This document shows positions 12,501 through 22,328 of a DNA stretch of 64,000 nt, piece after piece. The notes beneath the pieces are model-generated. The model did not search any database, was not told the DNA's origin, and saw only the letters and a program-made list of their open reading frames with translations. Both the position numbers and the translations under genes were made by a program. The DNA comes from Apostichopus japonicus. Taxonomy: Eukaryota; Echinodermata; Holothuroidea; Aspidochirotida; Stichopodidae. Each line of letters starts with the position of its first letter. Positions within the stretch are counted from its first letter, which is position 1. The stretch is from assembly GCF_037975245.1 (NCBI RefSeq), contig NC_092567.1, forward strand, positions 7,812,714 through 7,876,713, given 5' to 3'.

Positions 12501-14305
12501 ACATGGAGGAAATATCAGATGATGAACCATTCATTGTCCTTGTCAACACAGTATGAACGTGACTTCCATCAAAAACTGGTAACTACAGGTGGAATAGGTG
12601 ATCCCCTAACAGCTCGCTTCATAATTAACCTAATGAAGAGAAAAGAAAGTGATGTGAATGAGATTTAAGTCCTAAATATAGGAGACATTGAGAATGTCAG
12701 TCAGAAATAGTCTCTGGCTAACTACCATGTATACATGAACAATCACAGAGAAAAAAATACAGAGGAAGGAAAGTACAGTTCAGTTTCCAATAACCAGGTA
12801 TTAAGTGTAAAAACAATTAGCCAGTTAAGCATCAAACTTGAACCGGGTTGTCCGTTGTTTAGTGGAAGTGGCACATAAAGGTGTGGTGCAGTGATATAAA
12901 TGAGCTCCCAAAGGAGAGTCCAACCTCACACGAACCCAACCATGCATGGTTTGGGCTTGACTGAGAAATTTGTGAGATTTCGCACCTCTCTTTCGTATTG
13001 AGGACAGAATGTCTTTTGAATTTCCACTCATTAGGAGATACTGTAATTGTATCTAATTTAGTGTGTCAGCTTTGGTGGATGTGTTTTCATATTATTTTTC
13101 TTTATTTAATGGCACCAGGCCCTCGAGACTGCATTGGCTACATTGACCTAGTTACACCATTCTCGGGGGGAAGGGGGGTCTCTTTCTAGATTTTAGATCA
13201 CCAAAGGTTTATAAAGTACCCTGTTCAGCTGGTCAATAGCCATACAATATGGTTAGTTCTTTCTACAAATTTGGCAGATGAAGACACTTATAACCTCAAA
13301 ATTTTGGGCTAAAAGTTTTGAGAGATGAAAAAGTCAAAATTTTGACTTTTGAGGTGAAAATCTTGAGATAAAAATTCCAAATATTGAGAAAGCAAATTCA
13401 AAATTTTGAAATTTGGGGACACTTATATATTTTCTTAAGCTACCGTACTTAGTCGCCGAAGTAAGATCAGTCTTGAGACCAATTAGATTTCTTAAATCCA
13501 ACTGCAGTGACTGGCTCAGCAATGTTTAAAAATTAAACAAGCATAAGTGACAATTCTTTATTCACAGCTGTACATTCTCAGATTAGTAGGAAGTATTTCC
13601 AATTGTGTTTATAGTGTTTATAGTGGCTGGACTTACAAGGGTAATGCAAAGCTCTCCAAATCTTCAGTACAGTGTTTTCACATAGTTTCTGGAATCTGCA
13701 TTTTGAGCACATGAGGACATGTCAGTAATAGAAATACTTAATCTGATTTTACTCTGTGGAATATATAGCTGAGCCCTGGCCGGGTGCTGGGGGCTTCAGA
13801 AGAGCTCTGTTACATCTCTTCTACTTCATGTCCTCTTGTACTAAGTATGAAGCATGTAAATACATGTTAGAGAGAAAAATGTAATTTCTATGAAGTATAA
13901 ATCTAAGCCCTGGTGGGAGTCCCTGGGGACTTTAGCTGAGGCATTTTCACTTTTCAGATATTTAATGCTCTCTGATAGTGATTTTGCAGACCAAGTGGAG
14001 CCTATGGGGGAGGGGGGGGGGGCCAAGTGCTCACCACCCTAATGCCAGTGCCTGTATATGTTTGAATATGTTTATGTTAAATGGTAGTTAGCTCTCAAAT
14101 ATGCAAGGAAGACATGTTATCATGACATGATATTGATAAAGAGTAGCAGGGAAATTTAAATTCCTTAACCATGCTTGCTAGCCATCAGTTTGGTGAATCA
14201 AGTCACAACAACCAGATTTACTTCATTCTTACCATTCCTATGGAACTCTGTGCATCAAGAAGTGTAGGATACTGGAAGAAGCTTGATAGGTTCATACTGT
14301 AGGTC
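9523..14305. repeat. Segmental duplication, copy B
   Basis: Direct repeat of 1-5355. Homology is continuous from about 10017 to 14305 against about 1197 to 5355, plus the first 106 bases (9523-9628). It ends near GAAGCTTGATAGG, after which the flanks differ. It lacks the CACGTG-motif block of copy A and has instead about 390 bp of unrelated sequence at 9629-10016. A 92-codon frame at 12390-12668 is open here but broken by indels in copy A (around 3590-3700). Confidence 0.85.
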
Positions 14306-14500
14306 CTGATCTCCTCTATCAAGTACAGTCTCTGTCTTCATAATTACTAGAGGGTTTCTTCCTACCGTTGAATTATTACATCATGGAGCCGTCAGACTGA
14401 GCCTCAGTGATTTCTAAATCAAAAGTGAAACACTAAACATGAAATCAAATTAGTTATTCAGATATTTTTAGACTTCAGAAACAAAAGTATACTCACTTAC

Positions 14501-14548
14501 AAAGAAAACCCATGGTAGCAGTTCCACTTTGATCCAATCATTGATCAT
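14501..14548 (-). CDS. Candidate first coding exon of a membrane-anchored protein (minus strand)
   Basis: On the minus strand an ATG at 14548-14546 with A at -3 opens 16 codons (MINDWIKVELLPWVFF) ending directly at the strong donor GTAAGTGAGT. An in-frame TAA lies three codons upstream, so this is the first methionine of the frame. The exon ends in phase 0, matching the phase-0 acceptor of the candidate exon at 7657-7547. Together they read as a short polar N-terminus, a hydrophobic helix and a basic flank. Evidence is splice sites, phase and hydropathy only; the block is short and could be chance. Confidence 0.35.
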
Positions 14549-14726
14549 TTTATGTTAGTGATTAGTGTTTGGTTTCTGAAGCTTTTTGAAAGTTCTTAGG
14601 AACTTTTGCATTCAGATAGCAACGTGACACTACAGCAGTCTTTGTGAGCAATCAACTTTACATGTTAGTTGTAAAAGACCCCTACACCTTTAGTAAGTAA
14701 ATTATTTAATTATGTAAAGTGCATAT

Positions 14727-14960
14727 TTGATTTGTGATACTGAAGCTGAAGATACGTCAATAGGAACTGAGCATTACCAGCACAAACCCTGGAAATTCTG
14801 GATATGTTCCAATAATGGGTTGTCTTGGACCAGCAAGGGAAGTCTAAAGCACTGCAGTATTATGGGTGACAAACTACAAAAATGTTTGTATATGATATGG
14901 GATATTGAATCTCAATCTCTGGAAAACCTTGCACTTCATTTGACCTTTACTCACTGGCAG
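14727..14960 (+). other. Open frame ending at a donor-like GTTAGT; possible exon
   Basis: A plus-strand frame open for about 78 codons reads ...LTFTHWQ up to CAG followed by GTTAGT. The encoded peptide is compositionally protein-like (Trp, Cys and His present, few homopolymers), but I see no acceptor with a good pyrimidine tract and no family signature. It lies 10 kb upstream of the LRR exon, so a link to that gene cannot be shown. Confidence 0.15.
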
Positions 14961-15050
14961 GTTAGTACTTAAATCTACAATATACCAGGAGAGGAAACAA
15001 CTCCAGAGTACTTTAAGAGTAGGTTTTTATGACTACATAGTTTGAATAAA

Positions 15051-15335
15051 GGCCGTGGCTATTCTTACGACTAGTCGTAACAATTATTTATAAACTATTC
15101 TTACGACATCGGCGAATTCATGCGAATTAAAAGTAAATAAAGCAACTGCGCATGTAGTAGGGGTAACCCTAACCCTAACTCTAACACTCAATCCAACCCT
15201 TACCCTAAACCTAACCGGAAATTATTGTTTCTCCTGGTCGTAAAAAAAGTACTCCTAGTCATAAAAATAGCAACTGTGCATGTGCAAAAGGGTATTATTG
15301 TTACAACTAGTCGTAAGAATATTTAGCCACTTTGA
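15051..15335. mobile_element. MITE with TIRs GTGGCTA(N)TTCTTACGACTAGT
   Basis: The left end reads GTGGCTATTCTTACGACTAG and the right end, reverse complemented, reads GTGGCTAAATATTCTTACGA and continues CTAGTTGTAACAAT. The terminal inverted repeats are thus about 30 bp with one 4-base indel and a few mismatches. The sequence TGAATAAA flanks both sides (15043-15050 and 15336-15343), an 8-bp target duplication of the length typical of hAT or P superfamilies. Inside, CTAGTCGTAA-type motifs recur, and a degenerate telomere-like array lies at 15161-15216. No coding capacity: a non-autonomous element. Confidence 0.75.
15161..15216. repeat. Degenerate (CCCTAA)n interstitial telomere-like array
   Basis: About nine imperfect copies of CCCTAA/AACCCT within the MITE at 15051-15335, including AACCCTAACCCTAACTCTAA. 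TTAGGG is the standard metazoan telomere repeat. Because the array sits inside an element bounded by TIRs and a target duplication, it arrived as cargo and does not mark a chromosome end. Confidence 0.7.
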
Positions 15336-15991
15336 TGAATAAAACCTTTCAGATACAGTAGTTGGATGATCTCGCAAATGTAGAACACTTCCTCAATAAA
15401 CTAATGTGATCAGTATTCTGAGGGAGGAAACCCTCTCCTTCAACTTGTAACCAACTAACAGGCTAGCATCACCATATTTCAGCTAGTCCTACATTGTGCT
15501 GATCCTAGGACACGCTTTATGCTGGCATTGCGAACTTTTGAATGTTGTCATTAAAACCATTGGACTAGGCCATCGTTAGGCTGCACTTTTCTTATATGAC
15601 TAAAGAAGACCTAAGCCATAACTTCAACGTTATGATGTCCCTGTCCTTGTAGGTACATAGCCTAACAATATGAAAGGAAAACACGACATACATTTCTTCT
15701 TTGACAATTGCAATATACTTAGTCTGTTTCTTTCAGTATCACCATCTGGAATATATTGCAATATCTTCATATTAGTAAGCCAGTACTGTAGCTTCAGGGA
15801 ATCACGTTAAACAAACAGAGAAGTACAAGTTGTACAACCATACAACCGTTCTTCAAACGCTGCTTTACACTGTGTCGTTGGTTTGTTTAGATTTTGAAGA
15901 TGAGACTTGTTCAAGTCGTTTCATTGGCCACGAGGGAAATACCCCTCTTTTTCAGATAAATGATCAATCTTCCAATTCAAATAATAGCAAT

Positions 15992-17715
15992 CAGTGGCGT
16001 AGCTACGGGGGGCGTGGGGGCGACAGCCCCCCATGAAAGCTCGTCTCCCCCCAGTCGCCCCCCCCATTGGGATTTTGGGTGTCGAAAAAAAATTACATGT
16101 GCGAAAAAAAATATATCATTGGTCTGAATGGTCTCGAATCTCCATGATGACCACTCATGAACGACCCTTCGACCGCGGACCGGCAGTAGGCTATAGTTGC
16201 TGAAAACCTGACGTGACATAGCTCATAGGCCGAGAAGTCTACAGTAGTCGCACTGTACTGAAAACGCATGTTAACGACCGTCGAATAATATAATTCTTGC
16301 TCTACAAGACTACAGAACACATAATGTTTACTACTGAATCTGTGTGTTCGACTGTTCGGGCAAACTTTGCCTTTGTCACTCTTTTTTTTAAATATCCATA
16401 ATCCCTAACATGCAAATAAATACTAATACAAACAGCCTATCATTATCTTGTAACCAGTGCGTATTAACTGATCAAACAAGCTAGTGAGCAATACTATACC
16501 CTTATAGAAAGGTGGTCTCCAGGTACTTGAATGCCAAAGAAGATGTTAATAGGTAAAAAATGCTGACATCATACACATGTTTCTCACATCATTGCTCGCG
16601 TCATTGCCTCAATACCCTGTTATATTTTCAATCTGGTTTTCACTTCTGGGACGTACCCTGATGCTCTTAAAACCACTAACAACCAAATTTTCAAGAAAGG
16701 AGGCAACACTATCATTGAGAACTACCCCCCCCCCCCCCCGACGGACTCGAATGGACTGCTGGCGCCCTTTTCAGCTTTTTAAGCATGTTTTACTTCGCGA
16801 TTATTGACTTTTTTATTTCACTCTCATCTACCTATTGACATTTGTCACATTTTGTTGGTGTAGTTTACTGACAAAATGCTCTAACGTACGGCGGTATTTA
16901 ATTTATCGGCACTTAATTCTGTTGTACGAAACTCTTTTCAAGAACTGTACGGGGTTTTCGATCTATATTTTTCGAAAACATGAGCACTCACAAAGATACC
17001 ACGGGGATTGTGATGAAGCGCATGTACTTTCAACACCCATATAAACTTCCACTTGTCACAAATGTCGATGACACATATTTATTCTTCGTTTACCTCCAAT
17101 TAGCAAGGCCCGGAAAGAGTCATTTCCGGCAATCTAGGGAAAATCTTTACTCACTCGCTTAGATAGTGTCGAAAGCCCCCCTATAGGCCATTCTCGCCCC
17201 CCCCCCGACTAATACCCCTAGCTCCGCCACTGCCGGCCAATCAGTCTATCACCAAAATAATATTTTAGACGCAATCTAGTTCGGTCATTTCAGTATGTTA
17301 CTTGGCTGAAAGCCCAGTCAATCTTTCTTTATTTTCCACACGCAATTTTCAGATTTGTCGAAAACTGTCAATGCCGGTGTCAAACTCACAAAAGATTTGT
17401 CATGATATTTCAAAGTAACTTACCAGATTGTTTTTTTTTGCTATTTCACTAAACTCTTTGATGACCATATCATAACATGGGATCTCAAAATAAAGGATGT
17501 TGAGAAAACTTTAGAGCACCTAAGAAGGCCTGGGAAGTGTCATTTCCAACGATCTGCAGGGAGGCCCTTTTAGCTAAAAATTTACGGTACGCTGCGCGCC
17601 AACTCATGGTGGCGCTCCGCTTAGATAGTAACAAAAAAATGGTCAAGCCCCCCAGAAAAAGTTCAAGCCCCCCAGCGCCCCCCCCCCACTGAAAAAAATC
17701 CTGGCTACGCCACTG
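15992..17715. mobile_element. hAT-like non-autonomous element, 1.7 kb, perfect 8-bp TSD
   Basis: Begins CAGTGGCGTAGCTACGGG and ends with the complement of CAGTGGCGTAGCCAGG. It is flanked by a perfect 8-bp duplication ATAGCAAT (15984-15991 and 17716-17723), diagnostic in length for hAT insertions. Inside are C-runs, a segment related to the element at 21258-21639 (from about 16735, ending GCTCCGCCACTG at 17232), and two copies of the conserved core that ends GCTCCGCTTAGATAGT (about 17106-17175, internally deleted, and 17526-17630). Several short ORFs are present but none shows transposase motifs. It looks like a non-autonomous element that received another insertion. Confidence 0.85.
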
Positions 17716-18272
17716 ATAGCAATTTACAACAAAATGGCAAATTCCTTGTATCTAGGAGTGAGGTCTTCAACATTATGCTGCGAAATGTCAATTCATCATT
17801 TTGCACCTCGATAATTTTCTGGTAATTTTGCGTTCATAGAATCTTCTATAGCCGCTTGAAGTGTATACGTGATATGGGTCGTAGCGTATAAGTCTTATGG
17901 AAAAGACAAAACAATACTTAGTTATTACACTGCAACTCACCAAATTACAATTTGGACGGCATTTTGACTATTCACAACAGATCTTCCGAAGTCCAAATAT
18001 AAAAGGGGTCCGGCACTAAATATATAATAAAAACGCAATATGCAAATAATGAAAATATTTTGATGGTCTTGACCATTCCAGTAAAGCAAAGATAAGGGGC
18101 TAGTGTAAGTTCCAAAGAAAAACGCGTACTATCGCCTAGCGAAATCTATCGTGATAGTATTTCGTCACTACAAGTGTCACCAAGACAGCATGAAAATTAG
18201 ACATGTTTGGCACTTTTCAGGATATTGTTTACTACGAGCTCACAAAGAAGTCAATATTTTATCATTTCTAAA

Positions 18273-18835
18273 GACTTTTGAAATGACGAGATGAAAGTAT
18301 TTTGGTATTTCAACATTAATCAGAAAATTTCTAAATTATACACTTGGATAGAAGTCGGGGAGGGGTGGGAGGGGGGCAATGTTACATTCAGCTGAGAAGA
18401 AGGCCACTGCTACAAGTGTACACCCCTCCCCCCCCCCCCCTTACGACTTTACAAAAACATTGTTCATAGGTAAAACTGCATGGTGTATGGAGCCAATTTA
18501 AGACCTAATTGGTGGTCTAATTATGCCTCGGGGTGCACCAGTTAACATCAATTTTCAAAAAGAATTCAGGAGACGGGGCTACTGAGATTTGCCTTCAACA
18601 AGCCAACGACCACACCTCCGCCATTTTTAAATTCTCTAGCCTTTCCATAATAGTGTAGGACCTACCTAAGTCAGTTGGGATTTGCTCCCCCCCCCCCCTT
18701 GAAATCCTATATTAAAATGGGGGTTGAGAAGGGGTCCCATTCTCCTAGTCCTGCAAACCGATTTCAAGTAGTAGATAACCAATGCATCTGCCATTAAAAT
18801 CAGTTACATGGCTACATGAAGGTAACATGCAATAA
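18273..18835. repeat. Dispersed repeat, about 560 bp, copy 2
   Basis: Second copy of the repeat at 6739-7320, same orientation, about 95% identical by eye apart from C-run length changes (for example a C-run at 18429-18440 where copy 1 reads ACCGGCCCGCTCC). The frame that is open in copy 1 is disrupted here. Confidence 0.7.
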
Positions 18836-19529
18836 TGTGTACCTCTTTGTCAGGCATTATTGTATATAGGAATAATATACTGGTTTGGCAACATGTCCAC
18901 CCAACGGCTATTTACAGAATAACTGGACGCGAGCAAGACTGCATTTTCTGATTTTTTTTTATGCAATTATACAATAGTGATTTTAACATCGGTCAGTTCA
19001 GTTCTTAAACTTCACACTAGTATTTTTTAGCACAACCTTAATTTAAGTTTAGACAAAAATTATAGTCTAACTACGCCCCAGAATTGTTTCAGTCGGAGGA
19101 CTCCCACAACCCCGTACATGGAATTGCATTCAACGACTACTCCACAGCAACAACATCAAAACTTTCGGATCCACATATAGTCTGACCACAAATGTTCGTT
19201 CCCCTTCCTAAATTGATCGGGAGAATTTTGGAATGTGAACCCACGTTACTAGGTTCTAAACCATACAGGAGAGTCGATCCGTTTTCAGGATTGGAGAGGC
19301 AAACTTACCGCTCATGCACTTAATCAGAAATATACACAAATTAGCCACAAGATGTACCTCCTCCTTTATGTTCTACACCCTTCCCCATATCTATGTAGAC
19401 ATGTGACAAATCACTTGATTGGCATAGGAAGGGAGCAAAAAATGAATTGGTTGGGGAGGGGGTCGGGGGGCATCCCAATTAAGTAAACAATACACATTTT
19501 GTCATTATTGTGACCCACATGGAACACTG

Positions 19530-19925
19530 AAAAATTTCAAAATTTCCATATCAAAATTTTAATTATTTTATCCCGAAAGTTTTGAATATTTCTGGGAATT
19601 TCAACCCTTTTTCAAAATTGAAACCCTTTTCTTGAAAATCAAATTTGTCTTAAAATTGCAATCTGTAATATAACCGAAATTCTCAACATTAAACTACTTT
19701 TTCTAAAATTTAGAACCTCTTCGATTGATTTCGACCTCTTTAATTCCCTTCGTGTAAAATGTCGATTTCTTTTTGTTTTAAATTTAAACTATTGAAATGT
19801 TGACTTCTCAACTAAAAATATTAGCGTTTTATCTCAAACTTGTACGTTTCTCTCGAAATTGCCATTGCATTTCTCGAAATCAAGATTTCTTTCTTATGCA
19901 AATTTCAACTATTTTTTCTCAAAAA
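19530..19925. repeat. Cryptic-simple AAATTTC/GAAATTT tract
   Basis: About 400 bp of short imperfect AT-rich reiterations (AAATTTC, TCAAAATT, TTTCTCGAAAT) without a fixed period. It resembles the shorter tracts at 4325 and 13290. No frame or splice signals of interest. Confidence 0.5.
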
Positions 19926-20245
19926 ATAAACTTTTCTTGATGAGGATGGTAATAAGTAAAACGGGAGAAAAAGGGGGGGGGGGCTACATGAATTGACTAT
20001 TACAATTATTGGTTAAATGTCGACATAGTATTTTGATTTGAGCAATTACGAGGTACGTGAAAGACAAAACATCGTTTGATTGCCTTAAACTCTCTTTGCT
20101 GGTGCAAAGATTTAGCTAAATAATCCAGCATTGACATGGAATGGAATTAATTACAAAGGTGGTTGGGTGGGGAGGGATGAAAAAAGTCGTGTAGTTACAG
20201 GTGCGTATCCAGGGGGGGCGTTGGGGGCGCGCGCCCCCCGGGTAA

Positions 20246-20412
20246 GAAAAAGAGAAGAGAAAAAAAAGAGAAGAAAAAAGGAAAAAAGAGGGGAAAAAAG
20301 AGGAGGAGGAGAGGAAGGAAGGGAAAAGAAAAAGAAGAAAGAGAGAAAAAGGAGAAAAAGAGGGAGTAAAAGCAAAACGCGAAGACACCGGGAAGAGAAA
20401 GAAGAACAGTGA
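20246..20412 (+). repeat. Polypurine (GA-rich) tract
   Basis: About 165 bases with very few pyrimidines on the plus strand (GAAGAGAAAAAAAGAGAAG and similar). It is the counterpart of 5930-6055. Short frames across it encode only Lys/Glu/Arg or Phe/Leu/Ser runs and are not genes. Confidence 0.7.
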
Positions 20413-21257
20413 CATCATTACAGCGCTGAAGGGTAGCCAGTGACGGATCAATGATTTCGTAAAAGTGTGACTCACCCTACCCCTCACACCGACAACTCCA
20501 TTTTTTGACGTTTCCATTTTCCTCTCTCACTAATGATCTATATATATATACTATATATGGTCTATCATAACGCGTGTGTAGAATTGTGCTATGAAACCAA
20601 CTGTGGCTGGTCTCGAACTCGACCGTGTCGTCGGGGAACATGACGCATTTTGGGATGGGGGCGACCGCCCGCCCCCCCCCCCCATTAAGCATTTTTTTAA
20701 ATGATATCGCTAAGTAATTTCAAAATAGAAAGTGCTTAGAGGCAACTAACAAGGCCTGGGAAGTGTCATTTCCAGCGATCTGGGAGACATTTTCGGCCAA
20801 AATTTGCTTGTACGCTTCGCGCCAACCTATGGTGGCGCTACGCTTAGATAATTTGCCTACAGGCTTCGCCTCTCCCTTGGCAAATTCCTCGCTACGCGCC
20901 TGTTCGAATTTGTAACGCAAACAGCAGATATAACATCATATCAGTGAGCATGAAAATGGCGTTCCAGGATGAAAAGCCTCAAAACTGTCCGACTTGCCTG
21001 AAAAAATAACCAAAAATTTTCGGGCGCGAAGCGCGCGTTCAACGTGTTCTTGTCAATATCATATAAGCAAGTATCGGTTATTACATCGCATGCCATCATG
21101 TACCGTACGGTCCGTTAAAATTGCGCAGTATACCGCGGGATGCTAATGTAAACAACGACATGTCTCATGTAGATGTATAAAAAGCATGGAGGTCCAATTA
21201 TGTCAAAACTCTCTTTTACATTAGTAATGGCGAATTAGGGCCTGCACCCCCGCCGCG

Positions 21258-21639
21258 CAGTGGCGGAGCGTCCATATGGTCAGGGGGGCGGATCCCCCCC
21301 CCCCCTGACGGACTCAAAAGGACTGCTGGCGCCTTTTTCAGCTCTTTACCACTTTTTACTTATTCGTGATTTTTGACTTTTTTATTGCGCTCTCATCTAC
21401 TTATTGACATTTGTCACATTTTGTTGGTGTAATTTGGCGATGACACCTTATTCTTCGTTTATCTGCAAATTAGCCAGGCCCGGAAAGGGTCATTTCCGGC
21501 GATCTAGGGAGTATCTTTACTCAAAAATTTTCTGTACGCTACGCGCCAACCAGTGGTGGCGCTCCGCTTAGATAGTGTCGAAAGCGCCCCTTCAGACCAT
21601 TCTCGCCACTCCTGACCAATACCCCTAGCTCCGCCACTG
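21258..21639. mobile_element. hAT MITE, 382 bp, perfect TSD CCGCCGCG
   Basis: Starts CAGTGGCGGAGCGTCCATA and ends CCCTAGCTCCGCCACTG, which are inverted repeats. The 8-bp CCGCCGCG flanks it on both sides (21250-21257 and 21640-21647). It contains the conserved core (21473-21580). The internal sequence (ACGGACTC...GGACTGCTGGCGCC...) matches 16735-17232 inside the 1.7 kb element, so the two are relatives. Confidence 0.85.
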
Positions 21640-22186
21640 CCGCCGCGCCTCCTACGCCTATGTGTGTAGTGTTCGGTTTCGGAAATATCTGCTATTTTTT
21701 TCATTTCCTTCAACCAAGTTTTATAATAGCTGTTATAACAGGTTTTAATATTTGTACATCGATAAATTAACTGTGTCTGAATTTTCGAAAATTTCTGACC
21801 AACATTCTACATCACACTTCCCTCTACTCGTGCACTTTTGACCGGTCTGTTAGGGGTTGAAGGAAGTTTTTTCTATATTGGTTGTCCATAGATGAAATTT
21901 TGTACAACATTATGGCTATGTTTTGAAGTGAGTTTATTCACGAGAAATGTGAATTTTCAAATTCTGAACAAATATGGGGCTTAAAACCTTGAAAAGTGGG
22001 GCTGACGGGTATTGTGGGCCGGGACGTAGAATCACCTACAAAGCAAAGACCCACAGGAGATGCGATCAGGTCGAACATAATGTGTGCCGGGTTGACAATC
22101 TTCTAAAAGGTTATGGATGGAAAAAAAAAAACTATTAGGAAATACTTGGTTCTCAGGCAAAAGGTGTACATCTGGTTGGTCATTTC

Positions 22187-22290
22187 AAGCCCGAGAAGTG
22201 CCGTTTCCGGTGATCTGGGGGATTTCAAAACAAGAAATTTTCTTGTACGCTGCGCGCCAACCGATGGTGGCGCTCCGCTTAGATAGTAAT
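22187..22290 (+). repeat. Conserved core module of the window's hAT MITEs (best copy)
   Basis: About 105 bp running from GCCCGRGAAGTG(C)C through TTTCCGGNGATCTG, AAATTTTCTTGTACGC and GCGCCAACCGATGGTGGCGC to TCCGCTTAGATAGT. Other copies lie at 17106-17175 (deleted), 17526-17630, 20750-20852 and 21473-21580 on plus; 42250-42360, 42968-43068, 46310-46420 and 46690-46790 (divergent) on minus; and 58198-58300 on plus. GCGCCAACCGATGGTGGCGC contains a GCGCCA/TGGCGC stem. Several copies share an open frame through FLYAARQPMVALRLD. Function is unknown. Confidence 0.75.
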
Positions 22291-22328
22291 TCGCGCCCCC
22301 GGATTTGAAAATCCTGGATACGCGCCTG

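Larger units (their letters stand above)
20198..22328. mobile_element. Nested hAT-MITE composite
   Basis: The left end CAGGTGCGTATCCAGG and the complement of the right end, CAGGCGCGTATCCAGG, form a terminal inverted repeat. AGTTAC lies beside both ends (20193-20198 and 22329-22334), offset by one or two bases, so the target duplication is not clean. In order it holds the GGGGGCGCGCGCCCCC palindrome, a polypurine block, a tail shared with 5879-6345, a core copy (20750-20852), an independent insertion at 21258-21639 and a last core copy (22187-22290). Whether all of it moved as one unit is uncertain; two adjacent or nested insertions would look similar. Confidence 0.5.

Noticed and set aside
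15161-15216. Telomere end
   Set aside because: The array is short and degenerate and sits inside a TIR/TSD-bounded MITE, with ordinary sequence on both sides.
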